DNA of 42,094 nucleotides from positions 1 to 42,094 of the forward strand of contig CAYTIB010000094.1 in assembly GCA_964437725.1 (NCBI GenBank), read 5' to 3'. This DNA comes from CAYTIB01 sp964437725 (lineage in GTDB: Bacteria; UBA8248; JACPRG01; G963555815). The position numbers and the translations under genes were made by a program. The notes below the pieces were generated by a model. The model did not search any database, had not been told where the DNA came from, and saw nothing but the letters and a program-made list of their open reading frames with translations. How positions within the stretch are numbered: position 1 is the first letter of the stretch; each line of letters begins with the position of its first letter. Shown in pieces: positions 16,596 through 25,653 of this stretch.

Positions 16596-17816
16596 TTATT
16601 CGCTTGGAATGGTCTTTTTCTTGGGGCGCTCTAGGTTGAATAATTTCATAGCTGATTCCCCAAGAATATTCCGTTTTGATTGGTCGCTTAGGAATGGCAA
16701 ATCAAAAATCGTGCTTGGTAAATCGAAGTCCCAATGCGGCCAATCCGATGCGTAAAGAAGCTGTGTCTCCGCGTGGATCATCTCGCAAGTAAGCTCTAGG
16801 GCCTTTGGGTTATTCCGTTCTAGCGGTTGCGAGCTGAAAAACATTTCACGGATATATTCGCTCGGTAACCGCTTGAGCAGAGGAGCCTCCGACGTACGCA
16901 TCATGTACTCGTTGTCCAACCGTTGCATGAGAAAAGGTACCCATGCTAGGCCACTCTCGATCCAGACGAACTTGAGGTTCGGGAATCGTTCGGGAATGCC
17001 GTTCACGATGAGGTTAATCATGTGCACTAAGTTCCAAAGGACAAAAGCCATAGAGTGCATGCTGATGAACCGATCAAACTGCATCATAGAGGGCTCATAC
17101 CAACTGTAACCTCCGTGAAAAGCAAGGGGCATACCGTGTTCTTCGAGGGCAGCGTAAATCTTGATGTACTGATTGTGGTGGACCGGTCGGTTGCGGACGC
17201 TGGTTACCATAAACCCGATGACACCAGTTTCCCCAGCAAATTCTTCAATGATACCTAGGGCCGCATCGGGCTCACTGAATGGAAGGTACAACATTGACTT
17301 GATTCGTTTGTCCTCCTTCAGAACTCGGTCCACAAGCCATCGGTTGTAGGCCCTTGCTAGAAGGGCTTCTAGCCTGGTCTGGGGGTGCATTCCCAAGTGA
17401 AGCATTCGTGTAGGGAAGACGATCATGTAATCGATTCCCATACTCTCCATTGCCCTACGCACTTTAACTACGTCTCGAGGGACATCAGTTTCCTTGATAG
17501 GTTCTTGCCAGCCGAGTTGATGGGCGATTCTCCCGCCCACTTCCTGTTGGAAAGATATTGGATCGTTGAGTCCGTAGGCGGGAGAGATGACTCGGTTGTG
17601 ATAATCTTTGGCTTCAGTGCGAACAACTGGGTCTTCAATAAACTCGACGACCTCTTTCCACGATGCCGATTCTGTGTGGTGGGAGTCAATATCGACAATC
17701 ACGTAATCCTGATAATTGCGCTCTCTGGCTTGCTCCCTAGCATGGGCCAGAATTTCCCGCGTGTCGGACAGCGTGTCAATTTTCGGGATTTCGTGGATTT
17801 GTTTTTCTTTTGGCAT
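16596..17816 (-). CDS. ACMSD-type amidohydrolase (Amidohydro_2)
   Basis: A 406-residue TIM-barrel metalloenzyme, the third ACMSD-type protein in the window. The N-terminal metal site is VIVDIDSHHTES; a ligand histidine sits in LAFHGGYSWYEPS and the catalytic aspartate in LYASDWPHWDFD. The central part (MIVFPTRMLHLG, then LPFSEPDAALG) fits family members that act on aromatic acids. The frame is open to 17858, but GGGGAG lies 10 nt before the ATG at 17816, which I chose. It lies 38 bp after the Rieske ferredoxin gene on the same strand, the last two genes of the long minus-strand series, so the pair is probably co-transcribed. Confidence 0.85.
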   Translation of the reverse strand: MPKEKQIHEIPKIDTLSDTREILAHAREQARERNYQDYVIVDIDSHHTESASWKEVVEFIEDPVVRTEAKDYHNRVISPAYGLNDPISFQQEVGGRIAHQLGWQEPIKETDVPRDVVKVRRAMESMGIDYMIVFPTRMLHLGMHPQTRLEALLARAYNRWLVDRVLKEDKRIKSMLYLPFSEPDAALGIIEEFAGETGVIGFMVTSVRNRPVHHNQYIKIYAALEEHGMPLAFHGGYSWYEPSMMQFDRFISMHSMAFVLWNLVHMINLIVNGIPERFPNLKFVWIESGLAWVPFLMQRLDNEYMMRTSEAPLLKRLPSEYIREMFFSSQPLERNNPKALELTCEMIHAETQLLYASDWPHWDFDLPSTIFDLPFLSDQSKRNILGESAMKLFNLERPKKKTIPSE

Positions 17817-17854
17817 CTCAGAATTTCTCCCCTCCTTAGTTTGATGCGGGAGAA

Positions 17855-18220
17855 TCACAGTTGAACATAGACTTTGCCACTTCGGACTTCAACTTTGAAC
17901 CCTTTTAATCGGACGTTAGTATTTCCCGAGTGAATACCCGTTTGCATATCAAATTCATATCCGTGCCAGTGGCAAACAATGTGGATTCGGTCATTGGAAT
18001 ATCTCAAACCCAAACTCGTCTTATCATCAGCTAATTTCTCTTCCACCTTATGAATGATTTTTCCTTGACACACCGGACCACCCTGATGAGGACAGTGGTT
18101 CTTATAGGCAAAAAAGTTCTCGCCGATACGACAAACACCAATTTCGCACCCTTCCCCTGCGATGACTCTACATGTCCCGTCTGTAAATTCAACTGCGTTG
18201 CCAACGAATAGTTCGGCCAT
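17855..18220 (-). CDS. Rieske [2Fe-2S] ferredoxin-like protein with long inter-motif insert
   Basis: A 121-residue Rieske protein. The cluster ligands are Cys43 and His45 in CPHQGGPVCQG and Cys83 and His86 in CHWHGYEF. The two ligand pairs are separated by 37 residues, clearly more than in most stand-alone Rieske ferredoxins; the extra segment is charged (KIIHKVEEKLADDKTS). A soluble electron carrier to an oxygenase is the usual role, but no Rieske oxygenase large subunit is in the window. GAGGAAG precedes the ATG at 18220. Co-transcription with the downstream amidohydrolase is likely from the short spacing. Confidence 0.85.
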   Translation of the reverse strand: MAELFVGNAVEFTDGTCRVIAGEGCEIGVCRIGENFFAYKNHCPHQGGPVCQGKIIHKVEEKLADDKTSLGLRYSNDRIHIVCHWHGYEFDMQTGIHSGNTNVRLKGFKVEVRSGKVYVQL

Positions 18221-18310
18221 TGATACTTCCTCTATAATTCAAGAGAATTGAGGTAGTCAAATGGCAACCCACCTTGTGAAGGCGGATAGCATGATCTTGC
18301 CTAGATCAGA

Positions 18311-19366
18311 TCAGGATTTCTGAAAACGAAAAGTATTATCCGATTCAGATAATATTCGGTCATAGTCATCTTTGTAAATCCTCTTAAAGCTTTCCTTCCA
18401 AGTGTCTAGTCCGTCTCGCCAGTAATTATAGTTGAACGAATATTCACTTGGCTCGGCTAGGTTTTTGTATAGTTCGGGGTATCGCTCGTATAGTTGGCCA
18501 GGACGACACCCGAGAAGTTTTTCGTTGGAATCCTCAAATTTGGAGAGATTTTTTTCATCATAATTCCGTTGGCGGATAAAACGCAGGCGATCCATGTCTA
18601 ATTCAGTTACCAGGACACCCGGTTTTTCAAGGCTCGCGATCATATTCTCCGGCCCCGCCACGAATGCTCCAGACATCATTTGTTCGGGATATTTGATGGA
18701 CTGTTCTTTATACAGATTCTGAGTGACTAATACGTACATTAGATTTTCAGCTGCCCGAGATCTCCCGACACAGTGCCAGGTGTCTCGAAGAGAGTCTGGA
18801 TCAAATGAGTTTTTGTTATGGAGCCCGTGGACCGGTGAAACGATGATCTCGGCTCCTTCAAGCATTTGAAGGCGAACAAGCTCTGGGACAAATAGCTCAC
18901 TGCAGACCTGCAACCCCACACGCCCGAAGGGTGTCTCCACAACGCAGGGTTTGTTACCAGGTAGCAGGTGTGCTTTGCCATCATACAAATAGGCGTTTAA
19001 TGCCGGTGTATCCGGTTGCTGTCGGAAATAACAGGCGACCTCTTCCCCTTCGGGAGACCACATCCGAAGACTCAATCGATTAGCACCTTTGATTTCGCTT
19101 TTGATAATGTCACCGGCGATGATGAACATATCGTGGCTTTGGGCTGCTTTGGCAAGTTCATCTCTGCAGCAGAATGGGTAGTTAGGGTTGTCTAAAGGGC
19201 CGGTAGCTGGTCCAGGATATCCCTCTGGGTAGAGAAGAAGTTTAACACCTTTAGAGGCTGCTTCCTCAGCGTATTGTAATGCGGTCTCGGCGTTTCGCCA
19301 CTCTTCTTCTCCGTAATACGACTCGGGAAGAACAATTCCAACTCGAACTTTGGATGGACTACCCAT
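18311..19366 (-). CDS. Carbon-nitrogen hydrolase (nitrilase) homologue lacking the usual catalytic lysine
   Basis: A 351-residue nitrilase-fold protein. The catalytic glutamate (Glu48 in LLLYPEGYPG) and cysteine (Cys155 in GLQVCSELFVPE) are present. The family lysine, expected as YRKxHL before the PG turn, is replaced: this region reads YFRQQPDTPAL (about 113-123), so glutamine occupies the place. Either the protein is catalytically altered or another lysine (Lys131) substitutes. The C-terminal 80 residues (DRLRFIRQRNYDEKN onward) are longer than in minimal amidases. GTG at 19369 and ATG at 19366 are both possible; AGGAGG is upstream. It lies between the isomerase and the Rieske gene on the same strand. 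Confidence 0.8.
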   Translation of the reverse strand: MGSPSKVRVGIVLPESYYGEEEWRNAETALQYAEEAASKGVKLLLYPEGYPGPATGPLDNPNYPFCCRDELAKAAQSHDMFIIAGDIIKSEIKGANRLSLRMWSPEGEEVACYFRQQPDTPALNAYLYDGKAHLLPGNKPCVVETPFGRVGLQVCSELFVPELVRLQMLEGAEIIVSPVHGLHNKNSFDPDSLRDTWHCVGRSRAAENLMYVLVTQNLYKEQSIKYPEQMMSGAFVAGPENMIASLEKPGVLVTELDMDRLRFIRQRNYDEKNLSKFEDSNEKLLGCRPGQLYERYPELYKNLAEPSEYSFNYNYWRDGLDTWKESFKRIYKDDYDRILSESDNTFRFQKS

Positions 19367-19595
19367 CACCTATTTCCTCCTCGTAAGGCATTTATTCACA
19401 AGACAATTTTCAATATAAGGGCACTCTAGCACTTTTCACGTTGAGCAACGTTCTGGAACCTGAGATTTTCAGTTCCCATTGGAGCTTTGTGATCAAAGAA
19501 TTTAAAAAAATAATCCACCTTTGAATAATGGATTCGTTTTGTACATTTTCGCTTCCCTGATGAGGGTAAAATGGTTTCCCAACATGACGTCTCTT

Positions 19596-20375
19596 CTATG
19601 CCAAGGCACTTCTGGTCCATCCTAGCCCATCTGCCGTCTCCGAAAGTGGATTATATTCTGCGCAAACCCAGCCACCATATCCAATTTCATCCAATAGGGT
19701 AAATACTGGGGAGTAATCAACGGTTCCCACATTCGGTTCGTGCCTCAAAGGTACTCCTGCGATATGTATGTGTGCAATTCGCTTGATATTTTTTCTTAAA
19801 ACTTCAGGCACATTCTCGTCAGCCATATGTGCGTGATAAAGGTCGTAACAAAGAAAGAGATTGCTCGAGTCCGTTTTGTAAATTACTTCTAAGGCGTCTT
19901 TCGCTCTTGGAAGGATGTAACCGGGAACGGAGTTTGTGTTAATGGACTCAATAAGCAAACGTATACCGTCCTCTGCCATTCTCGAGGCTGCCCACCGAAG
20001 ATTTTTTACGTAGGTGTCCAGACACAACTCGCGGCAGATATCCTTGGGGACGACTCCCGCTAGGTTTAGAACCATTTCGCAGCCAAGAATTCGTGCACTT
20101 TCAAGAACCTGCTCCACAATTCTTCGAAAATCTTCCTCACGACCTGGAAGAATACCAATACCACTGCCGGCGTCAGATGTCTTATTTCCAGCAAAGTCGA
20201 TGGAAAGAAGTTTTAGGTTTGTTTCCTCCAACTTTCGTCTAACAATGTACGCGGAGTGGCCTTCTGTCGATTTCAAATCTGCGGCTTTGAAACCTGTATC
20301 TGCCGCTGCCTGAAATCGCATGAGAAAATCCAGTTCTGCGAAGAGCATCGACAAATGCGCGGAAAATTTGGGCAA
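19596..20375 (-). CDS. hyi: Hydroxypyruvate isomerase family (TIM-barrel sugar isomerase/epimerase)
   Basis: A 259-residue AP-endonuclease-2-type barrel of the length usual for Hyi, which interconverts hydroxypyruvate and tartronate semialdehyde. It begins PKFSAHLSMLFAELDFLMRF, the characteristic Hyi N-terminus. Metal-site residues are visible in IRLLIESIN (Glu), LCYDLYHAHM (Asp and His), AHIHIAGVP (His) and VCAEYNPLS (Glu). The start is TTG at 20375, 7 nt after GGAG; no ATG fits. A tartronate-semialdehyde-reductase-type gene is at 2890-3789, but glyoxylate carboligase is not in the window, so another ketose substrate is also possible. Confidence 0.8.
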   Translation of the reverse strand: MPKFSAHLSMLFAELDFLMRFQAAADTGFKAADLKSTEGHSAYIVRRKLEETNLKLLSIDFAGNKTSDAGSGIGILPGREEDFRRIVEQVLESARILGCEMVLNLAGVVPKDICRELCLDTYVKNLRWAASRMAEDGIRLLIESINTNSVPGYILPRAKDALEVIYKTDSSNLFLCYDLYHAHMADENVPEVLRKNIKRIAHIHIAGVPLRHEPNVGTVDYSPVFTLLDEIGYGGWVCAEYNPLSETADGLGWTRSALA

Positions 20376-20514
20376 AGGTTGACTCCGTTCGAAGTGCGGC
20401 TACCTGTGTACGAACTTAGGTAGAGTAGTTGAATTATTAAACTTGTTTTGAAGAATCGGAACGAGTGAAACTTCGATACCTACTTTGAACAAAGAGCCAA
20501 AGGACAAACGGGTT

Positions 20515-21864
20515 TTATTGTGCATAGTCTGGGATCAGGTTTTCTTTACCCGCTCTCTGAATGTAGGCGCGGGCGGAACGCTCAATACGGTTTAGCATTT
20601 CAGGCTCGTCGATAGTTTGAAGTACTCGGTTTTTCATGACGATTTGCCCATCCACGATGACGGTCTGAACATCTGCTCCTTCCGTTCGCCACAGGAGATG
20701 GTGAATAGCGTCAATGAAGGGATGTGCAGAGGCCCCGCCGATGCCAATCATTTGGATGTCGGCCCTAGCTTTTGCTTGCAGAACGCCGAGATTGTTTTTC
20801 ATGCCTAGCGCTATGGCACCATTGCGCGTCGCCATATAGAGTGGGTCCATTTGTGATATGGCTTGAGGATCTAGGTTTGCGATGCTCTGGAGTTGTAATT
20901 CATTGCGCATCTCCACCCAGAGATTTTCCATCATATCCACGCCAAGCGTCATATTGACCCCAGCTTTGAGAAGGTCGGGCACTCTCGTAATTCCCTTCGC
21001 AAGTTTCATGTGGTTGGAAGGGCAGTGGACGACGGTTGTTTGATTTTCGGCGAGCTGGTTGATTTCCGAGTTTTCCAGCAGAACACAGTGCACTAGAATG
21101 GTTCTCGGACCGGAGAAGCCTAATTCATGCAGAACGTGTATAGGCCGTTCGTCAAACTCTTTGACAATGCTTTCTACCTCTTGTGCGGTTTCAGCGATGT
21201 GTGTGTAGGTCCCCACACCAAGTTCATCGGCTAACTTTCGGGACTCACGGTAATCATCAGGAATTGCCTGGCGGAAGGACACTGGTGCGACGAAAAGCCT
21301 TTCAGGGGGAACGTGCCCTTCGCCGACTAAGGAGCGAATCCGATCTAAAGCCTCCTGCCGTGTTTCACAGATGGGCTTGAAAGGCTTAGTCATGATCCCA
21401 CGAGCGAGATATCCACGAATTCCCAGGTCGCCAAAAGCTCTCATAGTTGCTATCTCTAGACCTGGGAGATGAAATGGATAGCAATGGTCAATAACTGAGG
21501 TTATGCCACTTTTCAAAAGCCGAATGGCACCGAGCATTGCACCGCAATAATAGTCCTCCTCCACAAGACTTTCATTCATCTCCCATCCCGCGCGGAGGAA
21601 GGCGTCAAGCTTCAGCCCCTGGGCAAAGGGTAAACCGGGTGCAAGGTCCCGCAGGTGGTTGTGTGTGTCGATTAACCCTGGGAGAACAATGTGCTCACGT
21701 GCATCCAGGATCTGGGAAGCTTGGTAATCATTGTCTAGCTTTTCTGTTGATCCAACGGCAGTTATACAGTTGCCGCGGATAGCGACAGATCCGCGATAAA
21801 TATGATTTTTGTTGTCAAGAGTAACAATGACTCCGTCCCGAATCAAAATGTCGGCAGCTTCCAT
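20515..21864 (-). CDS. Cyclic amidohydrolase / deaminase of the ATZ/TRZ-cytosine deaminase group
   Basis: A 449-residue amidohydrolase with the composite beta-sandwich plus barrel fold. Metal ligands are in IDTHNHLRD (HxH), YTHIAETAQE (His), ILVHCVLLEN (His) and LGVDMMEN (Asp). This pattern is that of TrzN/AtzA, S-adenosylhomocysteine and cytosine deaminases, which hydrolytically remove amino or chloro groups from N-heterocycles. The C-terminal QTVIVDGQIVMKNRVL strand is typical. TTG at 21876 is in frame, but GGAGG lies 5 nt before the ATG at 21864. It lies between the isomerase and UbiD genes on one strand. A paralogous deaminase is at 31473-32966. Substrate not decided. Confidence 0.85.
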   Translation of the reverse strand: MEAADILIRDGVIVTLDNKNHIYRGSVAIRGNCITAVGSTEKLDNDYQASQILDAREHIVLPGLIDTHNHLRDLAPGLPFAQGLKLDAFLRAGWEMNESLVEEDYYCGAMLGAIRLLKSGITSVIDHCYPFHLPGLEIATMRAFGDLGIRGYLARGIMTKPFKPICETRQEALDRIRSLVGEGHVPPERLFVAPVSFRQAIPDDYRESRKLADELGVGTYTHIAETAQEVESIVKEFDERPIHVLHELGFSGPRTILVHCVLLENSEINQLAENQTTVVHCPSNHMKLAKGITRVPDLLKAGVNMTLGVDMMENLWVEMRNELQLQSIANLDPQAISQMDPLYMATRNGAIALGMKNNLGVLQAKARADIQMIGIGGASAHPFIDAIHHLLWRTEGADVQTVIVDGQIVMKNRVLQTIDEPEMLNRIERSARAYIQRAGKENLIPDYAQ

Positions 21865-21981
21865 GGGATCCTCCAAGCGGAAGATGCGGGGGTTAGCAAA
21901 CTTAACTCGAGTTCAGAGCATGCCTTACGTTGGGGGAAAAGATGGAGTTTGCTCTGATTTTAATGAATTTGTAAAAAATCA

Positions 21982-23379
21982 TTAGTTTTCTAGGTACTTT
22001 GACAGATCGATTGGCGGATAGGTCACCTTCTCAAGCGCCTCTCGACCCCTTGGGTTCAGGGTTGCGTCGATCCCCATTTTCGTTGCGATTCCCCCGTCTA
22101 CGGTAGAAGGATCCATTTCGTGCCCTTGAGAGTTAGGGATCATGAACATATCTTCTTTTGCATCCACTCGTGTGGAAAGTGCCCACATCACTTCCTGCGA
22201 ATTGTAAATGTCAACGTCTGCATTTACGACTATTACAACCTTGATGTTTACGTGACTAGTCATTGCAGCCAAAGCGATATTTTTTGGCTGGCCACGATGA
22301 TCTGGATCAAGCGAGATCAGTGCCATGAATCCACTCCCGTAAGGTGGCAAGTGAACGTTTTTAACACCGGGTGCAATATGTCGGACGAAACGATACAGAA
22401 CAGATTCACGTGGAAGCGATCCTCCCAGATTTCTATGCTCCAGTGAAGCCGGGACAATAGTTTGAAATATGGGATCAGTTCGGTGAGAAATGGCAGTTAC
22501 TTCGAAAACGGGGGCTTGATAGATTCCGCTATAGTGACCGGTAAATTCTGCCAAAGGACCCTCATCCTCTCGCTTATGGGGGAGGATTTTGCCCTCGATG
22601 ACAATTTCAGTTTCTGTAGGAACGGGAATCCCCGTGACGGGGGCCGGGGTGATCTCGACCGGTTGCCCCCTTAACGCCCCCGCATATTTCATCTCATCGA
22701 TTTCAGTTCGGATGCCAGCTGCGATAGACACGGATGGGTCCACTCCTAGGGCAATAGCAATTGGTAGCGGCTTATCTTGTGCCTCAGCTTTTTCGTAGTA
22801 GGTAAGCAAGTGTCGCCAGTTGTTAATCTGAATACTGGTTTCCCTTGGCCCTCGAAGTTGGAACCGTTGAAAAGATGCGTTGACATCTCCAGTTTCAGGA
22901 TCGCGTGCAAATACAACGCCACCACTGATAAAACGCCCATCGCGATTACCACCATCTTTGGCAGTATGGCGTGGAATGGGCAGAGAATTTAGGTTTGCCT
23001 CATCACGGATGATATTTTCCAAAAAGGGTGCGGAGTTCTGTTCTATAGGAGTAATAGGATGCTCCATACTTGACGCGAGAAATGAGACGAGATTTCCGGG
23101 TTCGCATCCCAAAATTAGTGCAACCTGTTTTGGGTGACTTAAGACGTTCGCGACAACAGGCATCGCTGCTGCTTCTGGAAGATAAAGATCGGCTGGCTTG
23201 CAAACAGGATTGGTGATTAACGCTGCGCCCAAGGAACGATTTTCCAGTTCAACGGCTAGTGTGCCGAGCTCACAATCGAGGCTTACTGGTCGGTTGATTT
23301 TCTGGAGCTGACCACTTGCCTCGAGGACCTTAAGGCTTGTTCTTAAGTCGTGAACCTTGGATGTTTTGATGGATACCAC
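21982..23379 (-). CDS. UbiD-family prenylated-FMN decarboxylase
   Basis: A 465-residue UbiD-type (de)carboxylase. The residues of fungal Fdc1 map with a nearly constant offset: the prFMN/metal ligands Asn167 and His190, the catalytic Arg172, metal Glu229 in DEMKYAGALRG, and Glu273 and Glu278 in EGPLAEFTGHY. The active site therefore looks complete. The family decarboxylates unsaturated or aromatic acids. The prenyltransferase UbiX, needed to make prFMN, is not in the window. The start is GTG at 23379 with GAGGG upstream. It lies between the luciferase-like gene (78 bp) and the deaminase gene, same strand. Ubiquinone synthesis is unlikely in this context; an aromatic or heteroaromatic acid substrate is more probable. 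Confidence 0.9.
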   Translation of the reverse strand: MVSIKTSKVHDLRTSLKVLEASGQLQKINRPVSLDCELGTLAVELENRSLGAALITNPVCKPADLYLPEAAAMPVVANVLSHPKQVALILGCEPGNLVSFLASSMEHPITPIEQNSAPFLENIIRDEANLNSLPIPRHTAKDGGNRDGRFISGGVVFARDPETGDVNASFQRFQLRGPRETSIQINNWRHLLTYYEKAEAQDKPLPIAIALGVDPSVSIAAGIRTEIDEMKYAGALRGQPVEITPAPVTGIPVPTETEIVIEGKILPHKREDEGPLAEFTGHYSGIYQAPVFEVTAISHRTDPIFQTIVPASLEHRNLGGSLPRESVLYRFVRHIAPGVKNVHLPPYGSGFMALISLDPDHRGQPKNIALAAMTSHVNIKVVIVVNADVDIYNSQEVMWALSTRVDAKEDMFMIPNSQGHEMDPSTVDGGIATKMGIDATLNPRGREALEKVTYPPIDLSKYLEN

Positions 23380-23457
23380 GATATATTATCCCTCTACTGA
23401 AAAAAGATAAGATGACACATTCTCGTTGATTGAAGACCAATAGATCTTCTAGTAGAA

Positions 23458-24459
23458 CTATCGGAAATGTGGAATGATTTCCTTCCCTATCTTTTGGATA
23501 TTCTGAAGTACTTCCTCGCCGGTTTGTTGTCCTCCGCTAGATGCGATGATTTGCGTGACACCAGCTTTTTCCATGCTCCGAATTTGCTCAATACATTCTT
23601 CGGGATGACCCACAATAGCGAAAGCCCTTACGTGTTCTTTAGTCATAATTTTGACAGCCCGATCTTGATCGCCTGAGCGAACGGCTTCTCGTAAAGGTTT
23701 CACATCTTCCAGCGTTAAACCGTAATAGGGAACGAGATCCAACGAATACTCGCCTCCCGCCATCATGAGATTACTTGGCTTAAGTTTTTCAATAGCCAAT
23801 TCGGTGTTATTAGTAGGAAGGATGTGACACTGAATTGCCAGATCGATCTCTTTGGGATCTCGCCCGACTTTTTGTGCAGATTGTGTGAGGATTTTTGACG
23901 CGTAGGTAGCAAAAGAACTGTGGACCCCGTGTGTGATGACCCCATCTCCACTTTCTCCGGACAATTCCAGCATCTTCGTGCCTCGGGCGGCGTAGTAAAC
24001 AGGAATATCGAAGCTTTTGCCAAAGGGAAGCTTAGCCCCTTGGACGCTAAACTCTTTCCCGTTGAGCGTCACCTTCTCGTCCCGAAGCAAACTGCGGATA
24101 ATTTTCACACTCTCCCGAACACCAGTTAGTGGACGCTTCCAGTGGATACCCAGTTGAGTGGCGAACTCGAAGCCCCCCGCCCCTATTCCGAGGACCGCCC
24201 GCCCGTCTGATATCTCGTCTAGCGTGGCAGTGGCGGACGCGAGTAGGGCGGGGTGACGGAGGTATGGGCTAGTAACACCGGTAGCTAACTTGATTTGGTT
24301 CGTCTTCTCCGCGGCCAGAGCTTGGACGCCGTATACCTCCCTCAGGAAATAGTGGTCTGGGAACCATGCGAAATCAAAACCGGCTGTTTCGCTGGCAGCT
24401 ACCCAATCTGCAACTTGGTGCCCAGGTTGATCGACCCAAAAACTAAATCCAAATTTCAC
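23458..24459 (-). CDS. Luciferase-like (LLM class) oxidoreductase, probably F420-type
   Basis: A 333-residue TIM-barrel protein. It starts KFGFSFWVDQPGHQ, followed by GFDFAWFPDHYF, TNQIKLATGVTSPYLRHP and AVLGIGAGGFEFA. This set is typical of the F420-dependent methylene-H4MPT-reductase/glucose-6-phosphate-dehydrogenase branch. It differs clearly from the paralogue at 1900-2877. The start is GTG at 24459 with only a weak SD. Its position directly before UbiD suggests that it reduces or oxygenates an intermediate of the same pathway. By analogy with RutA, luciferase-like enzymes can open pyrimidine rings, but sequence alone does not show this. Confidence 0.85.
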   Translation of the reverse strand: MKFGFSFWVDQPGHQVADWVAASETAGFDFAWFPDHYFLREVYGVQALAAEKTNQIKLATGVTSPYLRHPALLASATATLDEISDGRAVLGIGAGGFEFATQLGIHWKRPLTGVRESVKIIRSLLRDEKVTLNGKEFSVQGAKLPFGKSFDIPVYYAARGTKMLELSGESGDGVITHGVHSSFATYASKILTQSAQKVGRDPKEIDLAIQCHILPTNNTELAIEKLKPSNLMMAGGEYSLDLVPYYGLTLEDVKPLREAVRSGDQDRAVKIMTKEHVRAFAIVGHPEECIEQIRSMEKAGVTQIIASSGGQQTGEEVLQNIQKIGKEIIPHFR

Positions 24460-24543
24460 GGTATAGATTTCTCGTTAATAAACACCATCGTTCCAACTCT
24501 TCAAATTATCCACAGATTTGGAAAAGGGGTTCCATTAAAAATT

Positions 24544-25653
24544 TTAGAACTCTCCTGAATGAAGGAACTTCCTTACGTTTCCCTTGTTCACCTTTTCAAG
24601 TCCAAGAGATTTTAGAGTTCGTCCCCAACTTCGGTAGTTGTCCTGATTCATTGTAGAGGCCAGAGTTATTAGGGCGTCGTTAACTGGCGTAGGGACTCCC
24701 AGCATGCGGCCAATGTCAGTGATCAGGACAAGTGCAAACGGAACGTCCTCTGTAACATAGCGGAACTTTAGGCCCTCTGGCCCGCATTGATATGTACCCT
24801 TACCACCCAAGCCTTTGTGAATGGCATCGTAGGTTGTCCGTTGGCGGTTCTCGACCATCCCTTGCCGAAAAAGGAAATCCTTGTAAGTTGATAAATCCTT
24901 GCAACCGAGTGCCTTACGAAGGGCAATGGTTTCATGGTCAACAGCTTCGATACAACGAACTACAGAGGGCGTTGCCCCTTGTCCCCAAAGGAGGAAGGGC
25001 ATCGAATTCCCCTCGATCCAGCCGGCATTAAGTAAGCAAGCCGCAACATGATCGATTGCGTTGAAATTGATAAGGGTTGTCTCAAAAATGTGTTTCGCTG
25101 GCTCAATGTAAGGCCAGAATTCTTGGAGAGTTGATACGAAGGATTTGTTATTTGTTGCCGGAAAGGCTGCAGCCAGGGTTCCCCCTCGTTTTCGCATAAA
25201 ATTAACCTGGGCAGGTCCTGTGATTCTAGTCAGATAGGGCAGTGTGTTTGTTTCCCCGTATGTAATCCCCCTGCCCTTTCGTTGTTTCTTGAGAATCTGG
25301 CGAAAAATTAGTGACCCGCTTCCCTCACCGAGAAAAGCAACGGTTTGACCGGGTTCTACATGACGAGTTACCTTTTCGGACATCGCAGAATGGCCAAAAC
25401 AAGGGACAACAACGATGATTACATCGGCCCCTTTAACTGCTGCTTTAGCGTCTGTGGTTATGAGGCGGATTTTGGCAAAATCTCGATCTCGACCACTACC
25501 GGATGCTGTGATCCCACCCCTCTTTTTTACAGGTTGAAGACCTTTGGCGAATTTTGGATGCTCGAACAAACAGACTGAATGTCCGTTCAGCGTTAGGTCT
25601 GCGGCGATAGTTTGTCCGCCCCCGCCAGCGCCCATGACGGCTATCTTAGCCAT
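24544..25653 (-). CDS. NAD/NADP octopine/nopaline dehydrogenase family protein
   Basis: A 369-residue two-domain dehydrogenase. The N-terminal Rossmann motif is AKIAVMGAGGGGQTIAADL; the middle has VAFLGEGSGSLIF. The C-terminal catalytic domain has INFNAIDHVAACLLNAG, where the histidine corresponds to the catalytic His of opine dehydrogenases. Opine dehydrogenases reductively couple an amino acid with a keto acid, or split such products. GGAG lies 9 nt before the ATG. It sits between the AMP-forming ligase and the luciferase-like gene on the same strand. In a degradative cluster, oxidation of an opine-like N-alkyl amino acid is one option; the 2-dehydropantoate-reductase-like fold allows others. 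Confidence 0.85.
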   Translation of the reverse strand: MAKIAVMGAGGGGQTIAADLTLNGHSVCLFEHPKFAKGLQPVKKRGGITASGSGRDRDFAKIRLITTDAKAAVKGADVIIVVVPCFGHSAMSEKVTRHVEPGQTVAFLGEGSGSLIFRQILKKQRKGRGITYGETNTLPYLTRITGPAQVNFMRKRGGTLAAAFPATNNKSFVSTLQEFWPYIEPAKHIFETTLINFNAIDHVAACLLNAGWIEGNSMPFLLWGQGATPSVVRCIEAVDHETIALRKALGCKDLSTYKDFLFRQGMVENRQRTTYDAIHKGLGGKGTYQCGPEGLKFRYVTEDVPFALVLITDIGRMLGVPTPVNDALITLASTMNQDNYRSWGRTLKSLGLEKVNKGNVRKFLHSGEF

